NCBI RefSeq assembly: GCF_042466665.1 | Contig: NZ_CP162102.1 | Span: 5,022,001-5,086,000, forward strand | Reading direction: 5' to 3' | Length of the DNA: 64,000 bases | From: Peterkaempfera podocarpi | GTDB taxonomy: Bacteria; Actinomycetota; Actinomycetes; Streptomycetales; Streptomycetaceae | Part shown: positions 52,546-59,767 of the stretch, in pieces | Layout: each line of letters starts with the position of its first letter | Position numbering within the stretch: the first letter of the stretch is position 1 | The notes under the pieces: model-generated | Told to the model about the DNA's origin: nothing | Database searches by the model: none | Seen by the model: only the letters and a program-made list of their open reading frames with translations | Made by a program: the position numbers and the translations under genes

Positions 52546-54333
52546 ATGACGAGCACCACCGAGGAGTTCGACCACGACGTGATCGTCGTCGGGTCGGGTT
52601 TCGGCGGATCGGTCTCCGCCCTCCGCCTCACCGAGAAGGGCTACCGGGTGGCCGTGCTGGAGGCCGGCCGCCGCTACAGCGCGGACGACCTGCCCAGGAA
52701 CTCCTGGGACCTGCGCAGCTATCTCTGGGCCCCGGCCCTCGGCCTCTACGGCATCCAGCGCATCCACCTGCTGCGCAATGTGCTCATCCTGGCCGGCGCG
52801 GGCGTCGGCGGCGGCTCCCTCAACTACGCCAACACCCTCTATGTGCCGCCCAAGGCGTTCTTCGAGGACCGCCAGTGGCAGCACATCACCGACTGGCAGG
52901 CGGAGTTGGCGCCGTTCTACGACCAGGCACAGCGGATGCTGGGAGTCCGCCTCAACCCGACCATCACCCCCTCCGACGTCCATCTGAGGGCGGCCGCGGA
53001 GAAGATGGGGGTCGGGGACACCTTCCACACCGCCCCGGTCGGTGTCTTCTTCGGCGACGGCAAGGACGCCGACGGCGGCGGGGGCCGGACGGAGCCCGGT
53101 GCCGAGACCGACGACCCGTACTTCGGCGGTGCCGGGCCCCGGCGACGCGCCTGCACCGAGTGCGGGGAGTGCATGACCGGCTGCCGCCACGGCGCCAAGA
53201 ACATGCTCACCGAGAACTATCTGCACCTCGCCGAGCGCGGCGGCGCGGAGATCCATCCGCTGACCACCGTGACCCGGATCAGCGAGCACGGCGACGGCTA
53301 CGCCGTGCAGGTCCGCCGCACCGACGCCCGCCGCGGCGGGGTCCGCACGCTGACCGCCCGCCGGGTGGTGGTCGCCGCCGGCACCTACGGCACCCAGTCG
53401 CTGCTGCACGGCCTGAAGGACGGCGGGCACCTGCCCCGGATCTCCGACCGGCTCGGCGAACTCACCCGTACCAACTCCGAGGCGCTGGTCGGCGCGCAGA
53501 CCACCGACCGGCGCTACGGGCAGCGTGCCGACTTCACCAAGGGGGTCGCGATCACCTCGTCCATCCACCCGGACGAGAACACCCACATCGAGCCGGTGCG
53601 CTACGGCAAGGGCTCCAACTCCATGGGCTTCCTGTCGATCCTCCAGGTGCCGGGCGGCGGACGGGCGCCGCGCTGGCTCAGCTTCCTGGCCACCGCGGTG
53701 CGGCACCCGGCCATGTTCGCCCGCTCGATGAGCAAGCGCCGCTGGTCGGAGCGGACCATCATCGGCCTGGTGATGCAGTCGCTGGACAACTCCATCACCG
53801 TCTCGACCAAGCGCAAGGGCCTGGGCAAGGGCAAGCTGACGTCACGTCAGGGTCACGGTGCGCCCAACCCCGGCTGGATCCCGGCCGCCGAGCAGGCCGC
53901 GCGCCTGATCGCCGAGGAGATCAACGGATTCCCCGGCTCCACCGTCGGTGAGATCTTCGACATCCCGCTGACCGCCCACTTCATCGGCGGCTGCCCGATC
54001 GGCGACAGCCCGGAGACGGGCGTGGTCGACCCCTACCACCGCCTCTACGGCCACCCCGGGATCAGCGTGGTCGACGGCGCGGCCATCTCCGCCAACCTCG
54101 GCGTCAACCCCTCCCTCACCATCACCGCCCAGGCGGAGCGGGCCATGTCCATGTGGCCCAACAAGGGGGAGGCCGACCTGCGCCCCGCCCAGCAGGAGGC
54201 CTACCGCCGCATCCCCGCCGTGGAGCCCGTGCGCCCCGCCGTCCCCAAGGATGCCTTCGCCGCCCTGCGCCTCCCGCTGCTCGCCGTCCCGCCCGTCCCG
54301 CCCAAGTCCCCGCGGCCCGACGAGGACTCCTGA
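52546..54333 (+). CDS. GMC-family FAD oxidoreductase with a four-Cys motif
   Basis: A 595-residue flavoprotein. FAD site VIVVGSGFGGSVSALRL near residue 12; a second signature GAGVGGGSLNYANT; C-terminal GGCPIGDSPETGVVD and GVNPSLTITAQAERA, as in cholesterol-oxidase-like GMC enzymes. A ferredoxin-like cysteine set CTECGECMTGC (C203, C206, C209, C213) is present, suggesting an iron-sulfur cluster or a structural metal in this subfamily. Substrate unknown. ATG 52546 follows GGAAGGAG. Probably cotranscribed with the dehydrogenase upstream. Confidence 0.88.
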   Translation: MTSTTEEFDHDVIVVGSGFGGSVSALRLTEKGYRVAVLEAGRRYSADDLPRNSWDLRSYLWAPALGLYGIQRIHLLRNVLILAGAGVGGGSLNYANTLYVPPKAFFEDRQWQHITDWQAELAPFYDQAQRMLGVRLNPTITPSDVHLRAAAEKMGVGDTFHTAPVGVFFGDGKDADGGGGRTEPGAETDDPYFGGAGPRRRACTECGECMTGCRHGAKNMLTENYLHLAERGGAEIHPLTTVTRISEHGDGYAVQVRRTDARRGGVRTLTARRVVVAAGTYGTQSLLHGLKDGGHLPRISDRLGELTRTNSEALVGAQTTDRRYGQRADFTKGVAITSSIHPDENTHIEPVRYGKGSNSMGFLSILQVPGGGRAPRWLSFLATAVRHPAMFARSMSKRRWSERTIIGLVMQSLDNSITVSTKRKGLGKGKLTSRQGHGAPNPGWIPAAEQAARLIAEEINGFPGSTVGEIFDIPLTAHFIGGCPIGDSPETGVVDPYHRLYGHPGISVVDGAAISANLGVNPSLTITAQAERAMSMWPNKGEADLRPAQQEAYRRIPAVEPVRPAVPKDAFAALRLPLLAVPPVPPKSPRPDEDS

Positions 54334-54367
54334 ACCACCGCCGACCGCCGACGGCCGTGCCCGTCGA

Positions 54368-54407
54368 GGCCCCTGGCCGGACCATCGACCTGGTCCGGCC
54401 AGGGGCC
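54368..54407 (+). terminator. hairpin terminator after the GMC gene
   Basis: A perfect 17-bp stem (54368-54384 with 54391-54407) with a TCGACC loop, 34 bases after the stop. Confidence 0.8.
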
Positions 54408-54564
54408 GACGGGGCTCCGGCCGGGGCGGGTCCGGTACCCGTGGATATCCCCGGGGGCCCCGCCGCCCGAGGTGGAGCCCGGCCGGCGCGGCATTTCGGG
54501 GTGGTCGCCCGCGGCTGCTGCTTTGCCGCGAATAAGGCGGGAATAAGTGGCGAAATATCTCGGA

Positions 54565-54593
54565 TTGCCCTGCCGTGAGGCTGCTGCTAGTGT
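54565..54593 (+). promoter_or_regulatory. candidate promoter of the lectin gene
   Basis: TTGCCC (54565-54570) and TAGTGT (54588-54593) are 17 bases apart in a locally A/T-richer patch. The predicted transcript has a leader of about 270 bases before the lectin ATG, in which I see no known riboswitch. Confidence 0.45.
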
Positions 54594-54868
54594 CACCAAT
54601 GCCTGAGGCTTGAAGCCTGAGTGCAGCGGGTGATTCGTCGAGGTGGGCGCGAGCAGAAATGCCATGAGTGACCTCGACATTATCCCTTGGATCACCCTGC
54701 CCTCTTCATCTCACCTTTGCTGGAACCGGTATCCCTAACGCTGAGGAAAAGCCGTCGGGCATTCCGAGGTCTCGATCCGGCGCCGCCGCGCCGGAGTGCT
54801 GAGCCCTGACGGTCCGCCGCGGGGGTCTCCATGAGCGCCGGCGTCCAGCAAGAGCAGTGGAGGACGCC

Positions 54869-55480
54869 ATGCGAAAGACTTCGACAGGGTCGGCCCTGAT
54901 CGCCGCAGCGAGTGCGCTGGGACTGGCACTGGCACTGGTCCCCATGGTCAACGCCCAGGCAGCCGGTGCCGCGAGCAGCGCCTCGGCGGCACCGCAGCGG
55001 CCCAAGCCGCCGGCCGAGAGCGCCAAGGGAGCGGCCGCCAAGGTCGCCCGGAAAGCCGTCTACATCGGCATCTTGACCAACGGGCTCGGCGGTCAGTGCC
55101 TGGACGGCGACACCAACACCATCCCCGGCAACGGGGCCAGGGTCCAGCTGTGGGACTGCAACGGCCAGGCCCAGCAGCGGTGGTACTGGTACCCGATCGC
55201 GGGGGCCCCGGTCGGCTGGTACACGATCGAGAACGGCCTCGGCGGTCAGTGCCTGGACGGTGACCGCAACACCATGCCCAACGACGGGACCCGGGTCCAG
55301 CTGTGGGCGTGCAACGGCTGGCAGAACCAGCAGTGGCGCTGGGACGGCCAGCACCTGCGGAACGCCCTCTACAGCCAGTGCATGGACGCCGACCGCAACA
55401 CCATCCCCAGTGATGGGACGCGGGTCCAGCTGTGGGCGTGCAACGGCTGGTCGAACCAGCAGTGGACCTTCAGGAGCTGA
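54869..55480 (+). CDS. secreted ricin B-type (beta-trefoil) lectin
   Basis: A 203-residue exported protein. Residues 1-34 are a signal peptide (KTSTGSALIAAASALGLALA, then AQA-A). After an Ala/Pro/Lys-rich linker come three trefoil repeats of about 42-48 residues, each with a CLDGD/CMDAD start, an RVQLWxCNG core and a closing Q-x-W (QQRWYW, QQWRW, QQWTF). No catalytic domain is attached, so the protein is only a carbohydrate-binding module, possibly for polysaccharide or cell surfaces. ATG 54869 follows GGAGG. Confidence 0.9.
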   Translation: MRKTSTGSALIAAASALGLALALVPMVNAQAAGAASSASAAPQRPKPPAESAKGAAAKVARKAVYIGILTNGLGGQCLDGDTNTIPGNGARVQLWDCNGQAQQRWYWYPIAGAPVGWYTIENGLGGQCLDGDRNTMPNDGTRVQLWACNGWQNQQWRWDGQHLRNALYSQCMDADRNTIPSDGTRVQLWACNGWSNQQWTFRS

Positions 55481-55497
55481 ACCCTGAAGCCGTGATG

Positions 55498-55529
55498 CCC
55501 CCGTCGGCGGCGCCCACCGCCGACGGGGG
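55498..55529 (+). terminator. hairpin terminator after the lectin gene
   Basis: A perfect 13-bp stem CCCCCGTCGGCGG / CCGCCGACGGGGG with a CGCCCA loop, 18 bases after the stop. Confidence 0.85.
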
Positions 55530-56075
55530 TGTCCGCGCGCCGCCGCCGCCGACGCCGACGCCGCCGGACGCGAAACGGTGCGCCCCGGTCCGCCGCGCTG
55601 GGGGTGCGGTGGAACGGCGGTAGCGCCTCGCGAGCAGAAGTCCGGAGGATCAGTCGTCGCCACGTCCTTGCACCGGTCATCAGACCGGGCATCGGATATC
55701 GATTCCTGTGGAGTTCACCTCGCATTTCACTCCGCCTCGGCATCCGGTCGGCCCGGAACGCCGGAGGGCCAGAATTGCGGACTTTCCCGGCAGTCGACTT
55801 CGGCCACGGTCCTCAGTGGACGGACAGCTGCCGGAGTCCGGGTCCTCGCCGGCTCCGGAATGCGGGCGGCTGCGGAATGTGCTTTCCGGCCTGCCGGACC
55901 CGGTCGCCGGGGAACATCTCATGGACGGAGAGTCCCACCGCCGAGAGGCGCCCCGGGCCGAAGTGGTCTGCGCCCGCTGCGACCGATCGCGCGCGCCGCC
56001 CCGACCAGTCCGTCAGCCCGCGGCAGGGGTCGCAATGCGTCGGGTTGCGGTCGGACTCCGAGGATTCATGGCACG
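55530..56075. other. intergenic region before the TMEM175-like gene
   Basis: 546 bases with open frames but none with recognisable protein features or streptomycete third-position bias. Base composition is lower in G+C than the flanks (for example 55660-55800). Probably promoter and leader of the channel gene, or decayed sequence. Confidence 0.45.
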
Positions 56076-56753
56076 ATGCGCCTCGACTCGAAGGCACTGG
56101 GGGAGATCGTGAATGAGTCCAATCGTGTCGAGGCGTTCAGCGACGGTGTCTTCGCCATCGCGATCACGCTCCTCATCCTGGAGATCAAGGTGCCGCTCCA
56201 CGAGGGCAGCCATCTCTGGCAGGCGCTGGGCGCGCAGTGGCCCTCATACGCCGCCTATGTGGTCAGCTTTCTGATCATCGGCATCATGTGGGCCAACCAC
56301 CACACGGTCTTCAGCTTTGTGGCGCGAGTGGACCGGCCGCTGCTCTTCCTCAACCTGCTGCTGCTTCTGGTGGTGGCGGCGTTGCCGTGGCCGACGGCGC
56401 TGCTGGCGGAGTATCTGCGGGAGGGCGGGGCGTCGCATGTGGCGGCGGCGGTGTACAGCGGGTTCATGGCGGCGCATGGGATCACGTTCGGGCTGCTGTG
56501 GTGGTGGCTGACCCGGACGGGGCATCTGTTCGACGAGCGGGTGGATGTGGCGGCTGCCCGCAGGATGCGGCTGCGGTTCGCGCTGGGGAACCTGGTCTAC
56601 CCGCTCCTGGTCGGGCTGTCGTTCGTCTCGGCGCCGGTCACCCTGGCTGTGCACGGCCTGATGGCGGTCTACTACGGCGTCAACCAGCTGCCGGTGCCGG
56701 TCCGCGAGCCGATGGTGGAGGCAGTGGCTGCGGCGGATCCGGCGCTGGACTGA
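56076..56753 (+). CDS. TMEM175-family (DUF1211) membrane protein
   Basis: A 225-residue protein with six hydrophobic segments. The first helix has the family signature R-x3-FSDGVFAIAITLLILEI; later helices are AYVVSFLIIGIMWANHHTVF, LLFLNLLLLLVVAALPWPTA and LVYPLLVGLSFVSAPVTLAV. Bacterial TMEM175 proteins are potassium-selective channels built on the FSD motif. ATG 56076 is chosen (GAGGA 10 bases upstream); GTG 56109 with GGGGGAG close by is a possible shorter start. It ends 12 bases from the convergent gene. Confidence 0.87.
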   Translation: MRLDSKALGEIVNESNRVEAFSDGVFAIAITLLILEIKVPLHEGSHLWQALGAQWPSYAAYVVSFLIIGIMWANHHTVFSFVARVDRPLLFLNLLLLLVVAALPWPTALLAEYLREGGASHVAAAVYSGFMAAHGITFGLLWWWLTRTGHLFDERVDVAAARRMRLRFALGNLVYPLLVGLSFVSAPVTLAVHGLMAVYYGVNQLPVPVREPMVEAVAAADPALD

Positions 56754-56765
56754 CCGAAAGCCGGG

Positions 56766-57452
56766 TCAGGCCATCCAGAAGAAGACGGCGGTCATCCGCT
56801 TCTCCTCCAGCGTGGTGCCCCAGTAGCCGGTGGCGCTGTGGAGCAGGTTGGAGGTGTAGAGGAGCAGCCGGTTGTAGCGGTGGGGGATGCGCAGGTCCTC
56901 GGTGAAGGAGTCCGGGGGGACGAAGCGCGTTCCGAGGGCGTCGACCAGGTTGTTGTGAGGGGCCGTCACCAGATTGCCGCCGAGGACGCCGCCGGGCAGG
57001 CTCTGCCGGTAGAAGCCCGTGCCGCAGTCCTTGGGCACACCGGGGTTGAGGTAGAGCACCGCGGCGTAGCGGCACAGCGCCCGGGAGTCGGTGTGCGGAC
57101 GCGGTTCGCTCTCGCCCTTGCCGACGACCTGGATGCAGTTGTGGTTGAGGGTGGCCCCGCCGGGCGCTGTCTCCTGCCAGAGCCTCGGAGCGCCGGTGGC
57201 CTTTCTGACCAGTTTCTCGACGTGGGCCAGTTCGGCCGGTTCGAGCCCCGGCATGGTGCGCAGTCCGGGCCAGGTCTCGGGCTTGTACGGATGGCCCTCG
57301 GTCCAGTCCTCCTTGGCCAGGCAGCGGGCCCGGACCGCGTCCGCATCGGGCAGGACGTCGTCCAGTACCCAGTAGTCCCGGCCGCGGGTGGGCTTGCGGT
57401 AGGGGAGGACCGGAAGGCCTGCCTGGCGCGGCCTGGGCTGCGATGGGGACAT
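56766..57452 (-). CDS. DUF6445-type protein, possible 2-oxoglutarate/iron oxygenase
   Basis: A 228-residue protein. H120 and D122 in RPHTDSRALCRYAAVLYLNP and H205 in NLLHSATGYWG give the HxD...H triad of a double-stranded beta-helix iron enzyme, and R219 in EEKRMTAVFFW is placed for a 2-oxoglutarate carboxylate. The N-terminal half (DYWVLDDVLPDADAVRARCL) is like prolyl-hydroxylase-type sequences. I recall the family as DUF6445. Substrate unknown; no peptide or pathway genes lie close by. Confidence 0.75.
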   Translation of the reverse strand: MSPSQPRPRQAGLPVLPYRKPTRGRDYWVLDDVLPDADAVRARCLAKEDWTEGHPYKPETWPGLRTMPGLEPAELAHVEKLVRKATGAPRLWQETAPGGATLNHNCIQVVGKGESEPRPHTDSRALCRYAAVLYLNPGVPKDCGTGFYRQSLPGGVLGGNLVTAPHNNLVDALGTRFVPPDSFTEDLRIPHRYNRLLLYTSNLLHSATGYWGTTLEEKRMTAVFFWMA

Positions 57453-57544
57453 GCCGCCGACCGTAGTGCCGTGCGGTGCCCGCGCCTTCCCGTGGATTGG
57501 TCAATGTTCAGTCAACTCTGACTGGTGCAGCAAGGGTTGGGTGA

Positions 57545-58051
57545 GTGGCTGACAGCCGGGCCGGGGGCCGGGAGACTGGCGCGATGCAGCGCGGACGACG
57601 TCGCCCCAGTCCTGCGTCCTGGGTGGACGCCCCCGATCCGGTGCTCGCCCATGTGATGGCGGAGCTGAACTGGTACGCGAGGTCGCGCGACCGCAGCCGC
57701 CGGTCGTACCGGGCGGTGGAGATCGGGGTGCTGATCACGACCTCGGCGACGGTGGTCGCCGGGGCGCTGTCGGCGCCGGCGGTGGTGACGGCACTGATTG
57801 CGGCGGGGTCGCTGCTGCTCACCGGGCTGCGGCAGGTGTTCGGGTCCGGGGAGCGCTGGACGTCGACGGCGGTGGCGTGGCTGGAGCTGCGGCAGGCGGT
57901 GGTCCGCTATCGGCTGCTGCCGGAGGCCGAGCGTGATGCCGCCGCGAAGGAGGCGCTGCTGTCCCGGATGGAGGAGATCGGGCTGGCCGAGGTGCGGAGC
58001 TGGGCGGAGTTCCGGCGGGGCGAGGGGTCGGCTGAGGCGTCTGCCGGGTAG
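57545..58051 (+). CDS. SLATT/DUF4231-like two-helix membrane protein
   Basis: A 168-residue protein. After a basic N-terminus comes VLAHVMAELNWYARSRDRSR, then two adjacent hydrophobic helices (VEIGVLITTSATVVAGALSA and AVVTALIAAGSLLLTGLRQV) and a soluble helical tail (WLELRQAVVRYRLLPEAERD; LSRMEEIGLAEVRSW). This matches the plan of the SLATT superfamily, proposed pore formers in nucleotide-signal-controlled defence. No nucleotide cyclase or other partner is adjacent. The GTG 57545 start is uncertain; ATG 57584 is an alternative. Confidence 0.7.
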   Translation: MADSRAGGRETGAMQRGRRRPSPASWVDAPDPVLAHVMAELNWYARSRDRSRRSYRAVEIGVLITTSATVVAGALSAPAVVTALIAAGSLLLTGLRQVFGSGERWTSTAVAWLELRQAVVRYRLLPEAERDAAAKEALLSRMEEIGLAEVRSWAEFRRGEGSAEASAG

Positions 58052-58228
58052 GCGGGCGGATCCGGGCGGGCGCTGTGCGGCGCTGCTGTCGGCTGCCCCC
58101 TGCCGACGGGACAGCGTGCGGTGGGGAGGTGGTCCGGGGAGGGGAGCGGTCGCCGTCCTCGCCCGGGCTGCGTCCGTGCCGGGCTGCGGCCGCGCCGGGG
58201 TGCGGCGCGGTGGCGGGGTCTGCAAGGC

Positions 58229-58259
58229 AAAGGGCCCCGCGGGGGGAGCGGGGCCCTTT
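58229..58259. terminator. hairpin with A/T ends
   Basis: A perfect 12-bp stem AAAGGGCCCCGC / GCGGGGCCCTTT encloses a GGGGGGA loop. With T or A runs on both ends it could act in either direction, ending the SLATT transcript or a transcript from the other strand. Confidence 0.75.
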
Positions 58260-58264
58260 GTCGT

Positions 58265-58498
58265 TCAGCACTCGGCGTCAGGGCAGCGCCGGGTGCTGGC
58301 GGCGGCGCCGGGGGAGGAGCGCCGTCCTGGGGGATTGGTCTGTGGTGATGCGGTGAAGCATGGTGCGACGGGCGGGGCGACGGTTTCGCGATCACGGAGC
58401 GTGATCTGATAACCGTTGTCATCGCCTGGTTTCGGCGTCGCCTCACCCGGCGGTCCCGCCGCCGCGACCGTGGTTGCGGTGAACCCCCTCACCAGCAT
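58265..58498 (-). CDS. possible small protein (77 aa), weak support
   Basis: An open frame from ATG 58498 (MLVRGFTATTVAAAG), with GYQITLRDRETVAPP in the middle, ends 6 bases from the hairpin at 58229-58259, which could terminate it. The centre looks protein-like and the A/T-rich patch at 58380-58430 falls inside it. No family recognised and no strong ribosome site; it may be spurious. Confidence 0.25.
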   Translation of the reverse strand: MLVRGFTATTVAAAGPPGEATPKPGDDNGYQITLRDRETVAPPVAPCFTASPQTNPPGRRSSPGAAASTRRCPDAEC

Positions 58499-58710
58499 CG
58501 TGCTGGACCAGGAGGGGTCTGTGCAACCGGTTCGGCACACTCCGGTGCCACCGTTCTCCTGCTGCGGGCCGGCCGAGGGCTTCGGGGTGGCGCAGCCTGG
58601 CGATCGTTACGCTCTGCAAAGGGCGCATAGGGGGCGCACGTTTATGGCGTGTGCGCTGGTGGGAGGTCGGTGTGCGCCCCGTTCGCGGGTCGCGGCGCCA
58701 CCGGTCGGCG

Positions 58711-58757
58711 GGGCGGCCGGCCCGGGCGTCCCCGGGACCGGCCGCCCTTCCTTTTCA
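58711..58757 (+). terminator. strong hairpin with T-rich tail, no gene upstream
   Basis: GGGCGGCCGG (58711-58720) pairs with CCGGCCGCCC (58738-58747), extended inward by CCCGGG/CCCGGG with one bulged A, and is followed by TTCCTTTTC. This is the most classical terminator shape in the window. No supported gene on this strand ends nearby, so an unannotated transcript (small RNA or leader) may end here. Confidence 0.7.
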
Positions 58758-59127
58758 GTCGTGACCGGGCCGCTGTCCCCTGCTGTCCGGTCACAGCACC
58801 GACGCGGTGTCCCACGGCGCGGGCCCGGCCTCGGCCGGCGCAGGCCGGAGCGGGGCGGGCCACGCGCCTCAACGCGCCGGTGGACTGGAAGTTCCACGCG
58901 TGGTCCTACAGGCCGTACGGAACGGCCCCGTGCGAGGGGCCCGGCGGTCCGCCCTGGCTGGTGCGGGCGCGCTCGTACGGTCGCAGGGGACAACGAGCCC
59001 GGACGGCGGCCGGTCACGCCCGGCGGCCGAGCCGAACGGGTGAAAGGGCCGCGAGGGTCGGCCGGGCGGGGTCTCACCATCCGAAAAGCGGCTGGCCGGA
59101 CTCGCCGCCCGGGGCCATACTGGAGGC

Positions 59128-59214
59128 ATGTCGTTCGCAGTCGAGCAGTTCTCGTTTACCTATGGCACCGGCGGGTCCGGATGCCTGGGTGCTGCTGCCG
59201 TACAGAACGACTGA
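59128..59214 (+). CDS. 28-codon leader-like ORF upstream of chorismate mutase
   Basis: ATG TCG TTC ... codes MSFAVEQFSFTYGTGG, then SGCLGAAAVQND and stop. It has Phe at positions 3, 8 and 10 and Tyr at 12, using the rare codons TTT and TAT. CATACT at 59115-59120 ends 7 bases before the ATG, so the message could be leaderless; GGAGG is only one base from the ATG, too close for normal use. A strong hairpin starts 13 bases after the stop, then comes chorismate mutase, an aromatic-pathway gene. The layout fits an attenuation leader peptide, but this is inference. Confidence 0.45.
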   Translation: MSFAVEQFSFTYGTGGSGCLGAAAVQND

Positions 59215-59226
59215 CGCAGACTCCGA

Positions 59227-59263
59227 ACAGGCGCCCCGGGCCGACAAGGCCCGGGGCGCCTGT
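59227..59263 (+). terminator. hairpin between leader ORF and chorismate mutase
   Basis: A perfect 16-bp stem (59227-59242 with 59248-59263) with a GACAA loop, no T run, 54 bases upstream of the chorismate mutase ATG. It is a candidate attenuator. Confidence 0.75.
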
Positions 59264-59316
59264 CGTCTCCGGTCCGGTCGGCGGAAGGGCCTCCCGCCAC
59301 CAGGAACGAGGACCTC

Positions 59317-59637
59317 ATGACCAGCCCCGTCACCACCACCGCGACCACCACCACCGCGACCACCACCACCGCAGCCCGGCTCGATCCCGCCGAGGCGGCG
59401 ACCGTGATCGCCGGCGCCCGGGCCCGGATCGACGATCTCGACGGCCGCATCATCGAACTGGTCAAGCAGCGCATGGCCGCCTCCGCCGAGGTCCAGCAGG
59501 CCAGGATCGCCAGCGGCGGCCCGCGGCTCGCGCTGGCCCGGGAGCTGGAGATCATGGAGCGTTTCCGCACCGAGCTGGGCCGCGCCGGCACCGAGGTCGC
59601 CAGGCTGCTGCTGGAACTGTCCCGCGGCCGGGCCTGA
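59317..59637 (+). CDS. chorismate mutase, AroQ type
   Basis: A 106-residue protein. An N-terminal Thr-rich stretch (VTTTATTTTATTTTA, coded by near-repetitive ACC/GCG codons) precedes the AroQ helix bundle (GARARIDDLDGRIIELVKQR; ARIASGGPRLALARELEIME). The Arg and Lys needed to bind chorismate are present (R of ARIDDLD, K of ELVKQR, R of QQARIAS). It converts chorismate to prephenate for Phe/Tyr synthesis. It has no fused partner domain. ATG 59317 follows GAACGAGGA. Confidence 0.9.
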   Translation: MTSPVTTTATTTTATTTTAARLDPAEAATVIAGARARIDDLDGRIIELVKQRMAASAEVQQARIASGGPRLALARELEIMERFRTELGRAGTEVARLLLELSRGRA

Positions 59638-59690
59638 GCGCATGCCACCGCCGCCGCAGCCTGCCCGGCGGGCTGCGGGGCGGCGGCCGG

Positions 59691-59696
59691 TAGACT
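59691..59696 (+). promoter_or_regulatory. candidate -10 of guaA
   Basis: TAGACT, a perfect streptomycete principal-sigma -10, lies 72 bases upstream of the guaA GTG. No good -35 is seen at the proper distance. Confidence 0.35.
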
Positions 59697-59767
59697 GGAG
59701 TTCCGACCCGCCCTCCGAGCCCGTCGTCCGGCAGGAGGGTTCCGCAGCACCCGCCGGAAGGCCGCAC

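Noticed and set aside
54600..54868. Riboswitch (for example a c-di-AMP type) in the lectin leader
   Set aside because: I could not match the conserved core sequences of a known class; only a long leader can be stated.
55708..56112. A 134-codon frame upstream of the TMEM175-like gene
   Set aside because: No ribosome site, no recognisable sequence, and composition unlike the surrounding genes.
58416..59693. A 425-codon plus-strand frame spanning the gap and the chorismate mutase gene
   Set aside because: It is Pro/Arg/Gly-rich without motifs and overlaps chorismate mutase in another frame.
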